A DNA stretch of 21,997 bases from a virus: IMG/VR virus record IMGVR_UViG_3300042456_000081, positions 1 to 21,997 of that record. The stretch is one strand, 5' to 3'. Shown here piece by piece: positions 7,988 through 15,657 of this stretch. How positions within the stretch are numbered: the first letter of the stretch is position 1; the number at the start of each line of letters is the position of its first letter. Under the pieces are notes generated by a model. It was not told the DNA's origin and made no database searches. It saw only the letters and a list, made by a program, of their open reading frames with translations. The position numbers were made by a program, and so were the translations under genes.

Positions 7988-8293
7988 ATGACAATGAACA
8001 TTAAAGCTGTAACTACCTGTTTTGGGTATCAGCAAATTACAAGTCTAAGCAGCGCATCAGGATTAACTATTCCTGCTAGAACGCCAGACGGATTAAATGG
8101 TAAGCCTGTATTTGCACTTATAGTTGCTGAAGGCGCTCCTGTACGTTGGCGCGATGATAACACCGCACCTACAGCATCTGTAGGAATGCCACTTGCAATT
8201 GGTGTCCCTTTACAATATGATGGTGACTTAAATAAAATTAAATTTATTGAACAATCAGCTAGTGCTAAAATAAACATTAGCTATTACTATTAA
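7988..8293 (+). CDS. Small phage structural protein, function unknown
   Basis: The 101-aa product begins MTMNIKAVTTCFGYQQIT and has a pattern recurrent in small phage proteins coded just before scaffold and coat: VRWRDDNTAPTASVGMPL followed by IKFIEQSASAKINISYYY. It is predicted beta-rich, so a decoration or fibre-associated role is plausible but unproven. The start is well supported by AGGAG at 7976-7980 with a 7-nt spacer. A second ATG two codons later is a possible alternative start. Confidence 0.75.
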   Translation: MTMNIKAVTTCFGYQQITSLSSASGLTIPARTPDGLNGKPVFALIVAEGAPVRWRDDNTAPTASVGMPLAIGVPLQYDGDLNKIKFIEQSASAKINISYYY

Positions 8294-8307
8294 AAATTAA
8301 AACTGTA

Positions 8308-8324
8308 CTGGTGCAGACCACCAG
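8308..8324 (+). promoter_or_regulatory. Perfect 6-bp hairpin in the leader of the scaffold gene
   Basis: CTGGTG and CACCAG are exact inverted repeats around a 5-nt loop (CAGAC), in the 50-nt gap before the scaffold gene. There is no T-run after it, so it does not look like an intrinsic terminator. It could be an RNA processing or translation-control element, or chance. It ends 8 nt before the scaffold ribosome site. Confidence 0.4.
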
Positions 8325-8343
8325 GGTTTCTAAGGAAACAAAA

Positions 8344-9120
8344 ATGGATGATATCCAAGAAGTATTAGCGGAAGTACCCGCGCCAGAGCAGGAAGTTACG
8401 ACAGCTTCCGAACCTGATGCAGTAGCTGTAGAAGTGTCGGAAGAACCCAAAACAGAATCTAAAGTATTCACACAAGAAGAACTAGATGCTGCCATTGGTA
8501 AAAGACTTGCGAGAGAACAGCGTAAATGGGAAAGAGAACGTGCTATTCAGGCTATTAAACCTGAAGCGCCTAAAGAAACTCCATTGCCTGATCAATATGA
8601 TTCTATAGAAGCCTATGCAGAAGCTTTAGCGACTACAAAAGCTGAACAATTGATTGAGCAACGTGAGCATCAAAAGGAACAGTACGAACTTTTAGAAGCC
8701 TATCAAGATAAAGAAGAAGAAGCCCGTGCTAAGTATGATGACTTTGAACAAGTCGCATATAATCCTAAGCTTCCTATTACTACCGTGATGGCTGAATCGA
8801 TCCAAGCTTCCGATATTGGCCCTGATGTAGCATATTACTTAGGTGTCAATCCAAAAGAAGCCGAACGTATTTCCAAATTATCGCCTATCTTACAAGCAAA
8901 AGAAATTGGTCGACTTGAAGCAAAAATAGCTTCAGAACCAATGACGAAAAAAACAACGAGCGCTCCTGCACCTATTTCGCCTGTCACGGCTAAAGGTAGC
9001 AATTCACCAGCGTATGACACAACCGATCCTAGATCGACAAAAACAATGTCTACGTCAGAATGGATTGCTGCAGATAGAGCTAGACAAGCAAAAGCGTGGG
9101 AAGCAAAAAGAAACCGCTAA
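8344..9120 (+). CDS. Capsid scaffolding protein
   Basis: The product has 258 aa. It has an acidic Pro/Glu-rich N-terminus, a FTQEELDAAIGKRLARE segment (residues 42-58) typical of phage scaffolds, a long highly charged coiled-coil region to about residue 145, and a basic C-terminus ending KAWEAKRNR, as expected for coat binding in P22 gp8-like proteins. Scaffold directs coat assembly into a procapsid and then leaves. I chose the ATG at 8344 because AAGGA lies at 8332-8336 with a 7-nt spacer. A GTG at 8311 would extend the frame by 11 residues but would consume the leader hairpin and lacks a clear site. The coat gene follows 16 nt later. Confidence 0.92.
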   Translation: MDDIQEVLAEVPAPEQEVTTASEPDAVAVEVSEEPKTESKVFTQEELDAAIGKRLAREQRKWERERAIQAIKPEAPKETPLPDQYDSIEAYAEALATTKAEQLIEQREHQKEQYELLEAYQDKEEEARAKYDDFEQVAYNPKLPITTVMAESIQASDIGPDVAYYLGVNPKEAERISKLSPILQAKEIGRLEAKIASEPMTKKTTSAPAPISPVTAKGSNSPAYDTTDPRSTKTMSTSEWIAADRARQAKAWEAKRNR

Positions 9121-9136
9121 TTTTTAAGGAAAAATC

Positions 9137-10351
9137 ATGTCAAACTCAATTTTAACCATTGATATGATCACACGTAAAGCTCTAGAAATTTTAGAAAATA
9201 ACCTTGTGATCACACGTAACGTGAATCGTCAATACGATGATTCTTTTGCCGTAGAAGGCGCTAAGATCGGTTCTACATTGCGTATCCGTTTACCAGATCG
9301 CGCATTAGTAACTGACGGTGCTGCATTACAAGTACAAGATGACAACGAACAATTTACAACATTGTCTGTTGCATCACAAAAACATATTGGTGTTAACTTC
9401 ACTTCAGCTGAATTAACAATGCAATTAGATGATTTTGCAGAACGTGTACTAAAACCACGTATCTCACAATTAGCTTCTAGCGTTGATGCTGACGTTGCTA
9501 ACGCATACAAAGCAATCTATAACTCAGTAGGCACTCCTGGAACTACACCTTCAACTTCATTAGTTTTATTACAAGCACAACAAAAACTAAATGAAGGCGC
9601 TGCTGTAATGGCTCCAAGATATGCAACTGTTAACCCAGCTGCTAACGCTGGCTTAGTAGAAGGCATGAAAGGTCTTTTCAATCCAACCGACACTATCTCT
9701 AAACAGTTTAAAAACGGTTTAATGGGTACTGGCGTATTAGGTTTTGATGAAGTTAATATGTCACAATCTATTAAACAACACACAACTGGTACTCGTTCTA
9801 CTAGCGATACTATTTTAGTAAATGGCACTATCTCTACAGAAGGCCAATCTACTATTAGTATTGACGGTGGTACAGGTTCAGCTACAGTAACTGTAGGTGA
9901 TGTATTTACCGTTGCTAACGTATTTGCTGTTAACCCACAAACACGTGAATCAACAGGTTCATTACAACAATTCACAGTAACTGAAGCTAATACTGCTGCT
10001 GGCGGTGCTTGGACTAGTATTAAAGTTTCACCAGCTATGTATACGCCTAATAATGCTTTAGCAACTATTAATGCGTTCCCACAAGATGGTGCAGCAATTA
10101 CATTCCTCGGTGCAGCTTCTACGCAATACGCTCAAAACTTGGTTTATCACAAAGATGCTATCACTTTTGCGACAGCTGACTTGTTATTACCACAAGGTGT
10201 AGATATGGCCTCACGTCAAGTACACAACGGTATTTCTCTACGTGTTGTTCGTCAATATGACATCAACAACGACAGATTACCTTGCCGTATTGACGTTCTA
10301 TATGGCTTTAGCACTGTTCGTCCACAAATGGCTGCTCGTATCTGGGGCTAG
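9137..10351 (+). CDS. Major capsid protein, P22 coat (gp5)-like
   Basis: The product has 404 aa (P22 coat is 430). It opens with MSNSILTIDMITRKALEILE and includes GSTLRIRLPDRALVTDG, a HIGVNFTSAELTMQLDDFAER segment and ASSVDADVANAYKAIYN, the P22 coat-family N-arm and HK97-fold elements; a Thr/Gly-rich stretch at residues 215-300 may be an inserted beta domain. Hundreds of copies build the icosahedral head. An AAGGA site precedes the ATG. Leucine is mostly TTA (20 of 32). The gene follows scaffold directly and ends in a strong terminator, which fits its need for high expression. Confidence 0.95.
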   Translation: MSNSILTIDMITRKALEILENNLVITRNVNRQYDDSFAVEGAKIGSTLRIRLPDRALVTDGAALQVQDDNEQFTTLSVASQKHIGVNFTSAELTMQLDDFAERVLKPRISQLASSVDADVANAYKAIYNSVGTPGTTPSTSLVLLQAQQKLNEGAAVMAPRYATVNPAANAGLVEGMKGLFNPTDTISKQFKNGLMGTGVLGFDEVNMSQSIKQHTTGTRSTSDTILVNGTISTEGQSTISIDGGTGSATVTVGDVFTVANVFAVNPQTRESTGSLQQFTVTEANTAAGGAWTSIKVSPAMYTPNNALATINAFPQDGAAITFLGAASTQYAQNLVYHKDAITFATADLLLPQGVDMASRQVHNGISLRVVRQYDINNDRLPCRIDVLYGFSTVRPQMAARIWG

Positions 10352-10358
10352 TCTAAGT

Positions 10359-10384
10359 AACCCCCATTTCGGTGGGGGTTTTTT
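10359..10384 (+). terminator. Rho-independent terminator after the coat gene
   Basis: AACCCCCA pairs exactly with TGGGGGTT around a 6-nt loop (TTTCGG) and is followed by further T residues. It lies 8 nt after the coat stop codon and only 26 nt before the next start codon. Confidence 0.92.
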
Positions 10385-10410
10385 AAATTAATATTGAAAA
10401 GGAAATTATC

Positions 10411-10809
10411 ATGGCTCTCCCAAATGGCTCTGGCGGTTATCAAATTAACGACGGTAACGTCGGTGAAGCGGTATTGTTTGTACAAGGCGCTCCAACGCTT
10501 TTATCGGCAGATGTAACAGTAACTGCTGCTCAGTTATCTAATGGTTTATTTACAGTAGATTCTGCGGCTGACATTACAGCAACTTTGCCAACCGTAGCTT
10601 TGCTTGAAGCTGACGTTAGCAGTGCAGAAAAGATTAACGCTGCGTTTGATTTTGCAGTAACTAATCTTGACCTATCTTTCCAAGTAACAATTGCAACTGG
10701 TACAGGTTGGACTATTGCAGGTAATGCTGTTGTTCTTGAAAATACTTCGGCTCAATTCCGCGCTCGTAAAACAGGCGCAGGTACTTGGACTTTGTATCGT
10801 ATAGCTTAA
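10411..10809 (+). CDS. Small beta-rich virion protein, candidate capsid decoration protein
   Basis: The product has 132 aa, mostly Ala, Thr and Val, with the strand-turn-strand pattern of a compact beta protein (IATGTGWTIAGNAVVLENTS, ARKTGAGTWTLYRIA). No motif identifies it. Placement directly after the coat gene, a clear AAAGGAAA ribosome site, and its own downstream terminator suggest an abundant capsid-associated protein, such as a decoration or head-fibre component. That role is inference. There is no signal peptide or membrane segment. Confidence 0.75.
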   Translation: MALPNGSGGYQINDGNVGEAVLFVQGAPTLLSADVTVTAAQLSNGLFTVDSAADITATLPTVALLEADVSSAEKINAAFDFAVTNLDLSFQVTIATGTGWTIAGNAVVLENTSAQFRARKTGAGTWTLYRIA

Positions 10810-10817
10810 TGTAATAC

Positions 10818-10844
10818 ATCCCCCTTTTTTTAGGGGGATTTTTT
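10818..10844 (+). terminator. Rho-independent terminator after the 132-aa gene
   Basis: ATCCCCCT pairs exactly with AGGGGGAT around a six-T loop, then a T run follows. It begins 9 nt after the stop codon and ends 14 nt before the next start. Confidence 0.92.
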
Positions 10845-10858
10845 AAAAGGAAAATATC

Positions 10859-11140
10859 ATGCCAAACAATACCAAACCTATTGGCGTTGCTTATGCAGAT
10901 CCATTATTAGATGGAGCGACGTTTGTACCTCAAGTTGCAGCTAACACTGCGGCTTTGACTACAATTACGTCAACTGCACCAGGCACTGCTGACTTTGCAA
11001 TTCAAGACTTAATTAATGCTTCAGCTTTTGGTTTTGTTACAAAAGATGAAGGTAATTCAGTTTTAGCTGTTATTGCAAATTTACAAACACGCGTAACTCA
11101 ACTTGAAACTAAGTTAAAAGTTTACGGTTTACTGCCTTAA
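10859..11140 (+). CDS. 93-aa virion-associated protein with a short C-terminal coiled coil
   Basis: The product begins MPNNTKPIGVAYADPLLDGA, a start motif that recurs in small phage head-region proteins. The middle is Ala/Thr-rich, and residues 66-87 (LAVIANLQTRVTQLETKL) form a short heptad-like helix that could trimerise. This fits a head-fibre or minor decoration protein, but no fold is certain. An AAAGGAAA site precedes the ATG. The gene is bounded on both sides by terminators. Confidence 0.72.
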   Translation: MPNNTKPIGVAYADPLLDGATFVPQVAANTAALTTITSTAPGTADFAIQDLINASAFGFVTKDEGNSVLAVIANLQTRVTQLETKLKVYGLLP

Positions 11141-11149
11141 CAATTAAAA

Positions 11150-11172
11150 AGGGGCTTCGGCCCCTCTTTATT
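11150..11172 (+). terminator. Rho-independent terminator with a UUCG tetraloop
   Basis: AGGGGC and GCCCCT flank a TTCG loop closed by C-G, the extra-stable tetraloop form, followed by a T-rich tail (CTTTATT). It starts 9 nt after the 93-aa gene and is the third terminator in about 800 bp. Confidence 0.9.
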
Positions 11173-11177
11173 AAACT

Positions 11178-11354
11178 ATGCCTAATATATATTTAAGACA
11201 TCCTATCCATGGCACTAAAGTTGCTACTATGGATATTGAAGCTGAAGAAGATGAAAAAAATGGCTGGATAGTATATAATCCAGATACGCCAAAAGAAACA
11301 CAAAAAGCGGCGCCTATTAATGGGCTAGAATCTAAACGTATAAGAAATAATTAA
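11178..11354 (+). CDS. 58-aa phage protein of unknown function
   Basis: This short gene encodes 58 aa beginning MPNIYLRHPIHGTKVATMDI with a central acidic stretch and NGWIVYNPDTP. The HPxHGTKVA and DEKNGW pattern recurs in small phage proteins coded before head-completion genes; the function is unknown to me. No strong ribosome site precedes the ATG, which lies within the tail of the UUCG terminator, so its expression may be limited. The stop is 12 nt before the gp4-like gene, and AAAGGA for that gene overlaps the end of this one. Confidence 0.75.
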   Translation: MPNIYLRHPIHGTKVATMDIEAEEDEKNGWIVYNPDTPKETQKAAPINGLESKRIRNN

Positions 11355-11366
11355 AGGAATAAGCTC

Positions 11367-12080
11367 ATGGCAACTACAGCTGCAGATCAAATTAATGGCG
11401 CTCTACGCTTAATAGGTATGCTTGCTGAAGGCGAAGTACCTTCTGCTGCCACTTCACAAGATGCGCTTACTGCATTAAATCAATTAATTGATTCATGGAA
11501 TACTGAACGTCTATCAGTGTTCTCTACACAAGACCAAGTGTTTAATTGGCCACCAAATGAATTAACTAGAACATTAGGCCCTACCGGTGATTTTGTAGGT
11601 AATCGTCCTGTACTATTAGAAGATTCATCTTATTTTAGAGATCCGTCAAGCGGGATTTCTTTTGGTATTAAATTTATTAATCAACAACAATATAATGGTA
11701 TTGCTGTTAAAACAGTTACAAGTACATATCCTCAAGTTATTTGGGTCAATATGACATACCCTGACGTGGAAATGTATATTTATCCAAAACCTACAAAAGT
11801 GCTAGAATGGCATTTTGTATCTGTAGAAGAATTAACTAAACCTGCAACCTTAGCAACTAATTTAGCTTTTCCACCAGGATATTTACGTGCGTTTAAATAT
11901 AATTTAGCTTGTGAAATTGCTGCTGAATTTGGTGTTGAACCTTCACCTACAGTACAACGTATCGCTATGACTTCTAAGCGTAACTTAAAACGAATCAATA
12001 ATCCTGATGATATTATGTCATTACCGTACAGTATTGTTGGTACTCGTCAACGATTTAACATTTTTGCAGGCAACTATTAA
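11367..12080 (+). CDS. Head-completion / tail accessory protein, P22 gp4-like
   Basis: The product has 237 aa. The helical N-terminus (ADQINGALRLIGMLAEGE, then ALNQLIDSWNTERLSVF) and the later PPGYLRAFKYNLACEIAAEFG helix are characteristic of the P22 gp4-type packaged-DNA stabilisation family. P22 gp4 binds beneath the portal after packaging and begins tail assembly. P22 gp4 is shorter (166 aa); the extra length here lies mainly in the middle beta segment. Whether it shares the peptidoglycan hydrolase activity reported for P22 gp4 cannot be told. The gp10-like gene two places downstream fits the expected tail-assembly order. The start has an AAAGGA site. Confidence 0.88.
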   Translation: MATTAADQINGALRLIGMLAEGEVPSAATSQDALTALNQLIDSWNTERLSVFSTQDQVFNWPPNELTRTLGPTGDFVGNRPVLLEDSSYFRDPSSGISFGIKFINQQQYNGIAVKTVTSTYPQVIWVNMTYPDVEMYIYPKPTKVLEWHFVSVEELTKPATLATNLAFPPGYLRAFKYNLACEIAAEFGVEPSPTVQRIAMTSKRNLKRINNPDDIMSLPYSIVGTRQRFNIFAGNY

Positions 12081-12093
12081 AAGGAAATAAAAT

Positions 12094-12906
12094 ATGTCAA
12101 ACATAGCCATTTCAGCATTACCCGTCGCAACCTCGCAAGCCGGTGCAGACGTATTACCTATAGTACAAAATACAACAAGTACAACTAAACAACTATCTAT
12201 TGATAATTTATTTACTAGCTCTACATTAGTCACGCCTATTTTAGGTACACCACAATCAGGTACTTTAACTAATTGTACAGGCTTACCTGTTTCAACAGGC
12301 GTATCAGGTTTAGGTGCTAACGTAGCTACGTTTTTAACAACACCTTCATCTGCTAATTTACGTTCTGCTTTAACGGATGAAACAGGCACAGGCGCTGCTG
12401 TTTTTGCAACTAGCCCAACTTTAGTAACTCCAATATTAGGTACGCCAACATCAGGTACATTAACTACTTGTACTGGCCTTCCTTTAACGACTGGCGTTAC
12501 AGGTACTCTACCTGTTCTTAACGGTGGCACAGGTGTTACAACTTCAACAGGCACCGGAAACGTTGTATTATCTGCATCGCCTACTTTTACTGGCACTACA
12601 GTTTCAGCTAATATTACGCATTCAGGTTTAATTGCTACAACGGCTGCGGCGCCTACAATTGCTTCAGCAGCAACTATTGCACCTACTACATCTATTGTAT
12701 TTATTAGTGGCACTGCAGCTGTTGTAACTATTACAGCACCAACACCAATTGCATCTGGTGGCGGTAGAATTACCTTAATTCCTACAGGTGCGTTTACTTG
12801 GACTACAGCAGGTAATATTGCAGTAGCAGGCACTGCGGTTGTAAGTAGAGCATTAGATATGATTTATGATGTAACGACTACCAAATGGTATCCTTCATAC
12901 GTTTAA
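12094..12906 (+). CDS. Repeat-containing tail fibre-like protein
   Basis: The product has 270 aa, extremely rich in Thr, Ala and Gly. It contains two copies of a 29-residue repeat (LVTPILGTPxSGTLTxCTGL type) at residues 44-72 and 109-137, a repeat style common in phage tail fibres, and an NGGTGVTTSTGTG turn typical of trimeric beta fibres. The C-terminus (ALDMIYDVTTTKWYPSYV) resembles a compact closing domain. No enzymatic motif is seen. It lies between the gp4-like and gp10-like genes, so a tail-associated role is likely. The start has a clear AAAAGGAAA site. A 270-codon antisense frame overlaps it and is a composition artefact. Confidence 0.78.
   Translation: MSNIAISALPVATSQAGADVLPIVQNTTSTTKQLSIDNLFTSSTLVTPILGTPQSGTLTNCTGLPVSTGVSGLGANVATFLTTPSSANLRSALTDETGTGAAVFATSPTLVTPILGTPTSGTLTTCTGLPLTTGVTGTLPVLNGGTGVTTSTGTGNVVLSASPTFTGTTVSANITHSGLIATTAAAPTIASAATIAPTTSIVFISGTAAVVTITAPTPIASGGGRITLIPTGAFTWTTAGNIAVAGTAVVSRALDMIYDVTTTKWYPSYV
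12223..12504 (+). repeat. Two diverged 87-bp repeats in the fibre-like gene
   Basis: Copies at 12223-12309 and 12418-12504 encode near-identical 29-residue units (TLVTPILGTPQSG versus TLVTPILGTPTSG, each followed by a CTGLP-TTGV type tail). DNA differs mostly at third positions, so this is an old duplication kept at protein level. Confidence 0.85.
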
Positions 12907-12909
12907 TTT

Positions 12910-14550
12910 ATGAAAACGCCCATTTTTGGTCAAACCTATGTAGCTAGAAGTGTTAATGCTGCAGATAACCGCATGGTTAATCTGTTTCCTGAAGTTTTAA
13001 TTGACGGAAAAGAAGCTGGCTATTTGAATAGAGCGCCTGGATTAGAATTTTTACAATCCGTAGGTACTGGCCCTATTCGTGGGTTATGGGCGCATCAAAC
13101 TAATAGATCTGATTTTTATGTAGTATCAGGTCAAAGGGTTTATAAGTTAACAGGACTTTATGCTACTCCTATTTTATTAGGCACTATATCAGGTACAGGG
13201 CCTGTATCTATTGCTGATAATGGTAATCAAATATTTTTTGCTTGTAACCCTAGAAGCTATATCTATACCGAAAGTACTAATATATTCCAAGAAATTACCG
13301 ACCCTGATTTTCCAGGCGCAGTTACTGTTAGTTACTTAGATACCTATTTTGTTTTTAATCAACCTAATAGTCAAAGAATATGGGTCACAAGTCTTTTAGA
13401 TGGAACACAAATTGATCCTTTAGACTTTGCAAGCGCTGAAGGTTCACCTGATGGCGTTGTAGGTGTTATATCTGATCATAGAGAGCTATGGGTCTTTGGG
13501 TCAGATTCTGTTGAAGTCTGGTATAACGCTGGGTTAGCTGATTTTCCTTTAACTCGAATACAAGGCGCATTTAATGAAATTGGCTGCGTCGCACCTTTTT
13601 CTATTGCTAAATTAGATAACGGATTATTTTGGTTAGGTACGGATGCACGTGGTCAAGGCATTGTGTATCGTGCTAATGGCTATACAGGCCAACGTATTTC
13701 AACGCACGCCATTGAATGGCAAATTCAACAATATGGCAATATATCCGATGCTGTAGCTTATACCTATCAACAAGACGGACACGCCTTTTATGTTTTAACT
13801 TTTCCTACAGGTAACGCTACTTGGGTTTTTGATGTAGCTACGCAAGCATGGCATCAACGTGCTGGATGGGAAAATGAAGAATTTGCACGTCATCGTTCTA
13901 ATTGTCAATGTAATTTTGGCGGCAATATTATAGTAGGTGATTATGAAAATGGAAACATATATAAATTTAATTTAGATGTTTACGCTGACTATAACACAGA
14001 ACAAAAATGGTTAAGATCGTGGCGCGCATTACCTACAGGTCAAAACAATCTTAAACGTACCGCACAACACTCATTACAATTAGATGCAGAAACAGGCGTA
14101 GGATTAAATTTATATCCAGCGTATGATTCAGAAGATTTAACTACCGAAGATGGTGATATTATAGTAGCTGAATTTGTACAAGGCTATTTAATTACAGAAT
14201 CAGGTGATCAAATTACAACAGAAGCTAATGATCAATTTCAATCATTAGTTACTATAAATTGGCCTGAACCTTATCCCAACGGATATGCTTTAATTACTAA
14301 CGCATACCCTGCAGCGCCAGGATATGACCCACAAGTGATGCTACGTTGGTCTGATGATGGCGGTCATACTTGGTCTAATGAACATTGGAAATCAATGGGC
14401 AAAATAGGTAATTATGGAACTAGAACAATATGGCGTCGTCTTGGTATGACGACTAAGCTTCGTGATCGCGTGTATGAAGTATCAGGTACCGACCCTGTAA
14501 AAATAGCGATTATTGGCGCAGAACTTGAGTTAAGCCCAACCAATGGCTAA
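12910..14550 (+). CDS. Tail hub / packaged DNA stabilisation protein, P22 gp10-like
   Basis: The product has 546 aa (P22 gp10 is 472). The opening (GQTYVARSVNAADNRMVNLF) and the repeated blade-like strands (RGLWAHQTNRSDFYVVSG, GVVGVISDHRELWVFGSD, NGLFWLGTDARGQGIVYR) fit the beta-propeller of gp10-like proteins. In P22, gp10 forms the tail hub under gp4 and holds the tailspikes and needle. No Shine-Dalgarno site is visible upstream, and the ATG is 3 nt after the previous stop, so translation is probably coupled. The next gene overlaps its end by 8 nt. Confidence 0.88.
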   Translation: MKTPIFGQTYVARSVNAADNRMVNLFPEVLIDGKEAGYLNRAPGLEFLQSVGTGPIRGLWAHQTNRSDFYVVSGQRVYKLTGLYATPILLGTISGTGPVSIADNGNQIFFACNPRSYIYTESTNIFQEITDPDFPGAVTVSYLDTYFVFNQPNSQRIWVTSLLDGTQIDPLDFASAEGSPDGVVGVISDHRELWVFGSDSVEVWYNAGLADFPLTRIQGAFNEIGCVAPFSIAKLDNGLFWLGTDARGQGIVYRANGYTGQRISTHAIEWQIQQYGNISDAVAYTYQQDGHAFYVLTFPTGNATWVFDVATQAWHQRAGWENEEFARHRSNCQCNFGGNIIVGDYENGNIYKFNLDVYADYNTEQKWLRSWRALPTGQNNLKRTAQHSLQLDAETGVGLNLYPAYDSEDLTTEDGDIIVAEFVQGYLITESGDQITTEANDQFQSLVTINWPEPYPNGYALITNAYPAAPGYDPQVMLRWSDDGGHTWSNEHWKSMGKIGNYGTRTIWRRLGMTTKLRDRVYEVSGTDPVKIAIIGAELELSPTNG

Positions 14551-15310
14551 TACGATAAACATAACTAACATACCAGCACCCCGCGTTGATGTTATTGATC
14601 CGCGTACAGGTTTAATGTCTGCCGTATGGTATCGGTTTTTTTATAATATTTTTGTTTTAGTAGGCGACGGATCTAATCAAATAAGTTTAGAAGATTTGCA
14701 AGTAGGGCCACCTAATATCGATCAGTTTATTATTGATGTAGAAGGCCCAAATGTTAATACACAAGCGTTAGTATCTAGCTTAGATTCACAAATAGCTGAA
14801 TTAGCTAAACAAGTACAAGCGTTAGCGGTTGCACCGCCTGTAATACCAAGCTTAAAAAGAGCGAGATATGGTTCTTTTTATGATACAACAACGCAAACAG
14901 CTACTGTTATTAATACAGCTAAAGCTATTACGTTTAATTCAACTAGTTTAAGTAAAGGTGTTTATATAGGTTCGCCAACATCACGTGTATACGTAGATAC
15001 AGAAGGCGTATATAATTATCAAATATCAATTCAACTAGATAAAACGTCAGGTGGTATAGCTGAATTTTATATTTGGTTTAGGCTTAACGGTGTAGATGTA
15101 ACTGACAGCGCTAGTCAAATTAGAGTACAAGGTAATAACGGGGAAATTTTTTCTGCGTTAAATTATCTTTTTGATTTAAAAGCAGGGGATTATGTAGAAA
15201 TAATGTTTTCGGTAACAGATTTAAGTGTAGAACTTTTAGCTGTTGCTGCGACGGCACCGGTTCCAGGGATACCGTCTATTATTCTTACAGTTTCAAATAA
15301 TATTAATTAA
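14543..15310 (+). CDS. Candidate tail needle: coiled coil plus C1q/TNF-like knob
   Basis: The product has 255 aa. An N-terminal segment with SAVWYRFFYNIFVL is a motif seen in short phage tail proteins. Residues 74-95 form a heptad-like coiled coil (LDSQIAELAKQVQAL), and residues 108-255 look like a C1q/TNF-type jelly roll (beta-rich, with YVDTEGVYNYQISIQLDK and AGDYVEIMFSVTD). P22 places the trimeric needle gp26 (233 aa) directly after gp10, and the Sf6 needle ends in a TNF-like knob. Order, size and architecture therefore suggest a needle analogue. The coiled coil is short for a needle, so a small fibre is an alternative. ATG lies inside the gp10-like coding end. Confidence 0.7.
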   Translation: MANTINITNIPAPRVDVIDPRTGLMSAVWYRFFYNIFVLVGDGSNQISLEDLQVGPPNIDQFIIDVEGPNVNTQALVSSLDSQIAELAKQVQALAVAPPVIPSLKRARYGSFYDTTTQTATVINTAKAITFNSTSLSKGVYIGSPTSRVYVDTEGVYNYQISIQLDKTSGGIAEFYIWFRLNGVDVTDSASQIRVQGNNGEIFSALNYLFDLKAGDYVEIMFSVTDLSVELLAVAATAPVPGIPSIILTVSNNIN

Positions 15311-15321
15311 GGAGCAATACT

Positions 15322-15657
15322 ATGACAGTTACTGTAAAAGTTTTAATTCCAGCTAAAACAGCTGAGAATTCTCAATCGACGCAATATACAGCAACGGGTG
15401 TGACTACGATTATAGATAAGTTTACGGCAACTAATTACAGCGCTACAGCTGCAACGATTAGCGTTAACTTAGTAACGGCAGCAACGTCAGCGGGCAACGA
15501 TAACTTGATTGTTAAAACTAAGACTTTACAGCCTGCGGAAACATACACTTTTCCTGAAATTGTAGGCGCTGCTTTAGCACCAAGTGGGTTTATTTCAACG
15601 ATTGCAAGTGCTGCAACTGCCATTAATATTAGATCTAATGGACGTGAAATAACATAA
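15322..15657 (+). CDS. Small beta-rich phage protein, function unknown
   Basis: The product has 111 aa, Thr/Ala/Val-rich, with alternating strands (ATNYSATAATISVNLV, LIVKTKTLQPAETYTFPEIV) that suggest a beta-sandwich. This resembles small phage proteins without assigned function that often sit near fibre genes. The start is clear, with AAGGAG upstream. The stop overlaps the next start by one base (TAATG), so the two proteins are coupled and may act together. Confidence 0.7.
   Translation: MTVTVKVLIPAKTAENSQSTQYTATGVTTIIDKFTATNYSATAATISVNLVTAATSAGNDNLIVKTKTLQPAETYTFPEIVGAALAPSGFISTIASAATAINIRSNGREIT

Noticed and set aside
8311-8343. GTG start giving an 11-residue longer scaffold protein
   Set aside because: The AAGGA site lies directly upstream of ATG 8344, and the extension would translate through the leader hairpin.
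9517-9975. A 152-codon minus-strand frame inside the coat gene
   Set aside because: It lies antisense to a certain coat gene and has a Cys/Pro/Val-rich composition with no recognisable fold.
12021-12833. A 270-codon open frame on the minus strand, antisense to the fibre-like gene
   Set aside because: It is an almost pure Val/Pro/Ala/Thr sequence that mirrors the repetitive Thr/Ala/Gly codons of the plus-strand gene. It lacks a believable domain and a ribosome site. The plus-strand gene has a good site and fits the operon.
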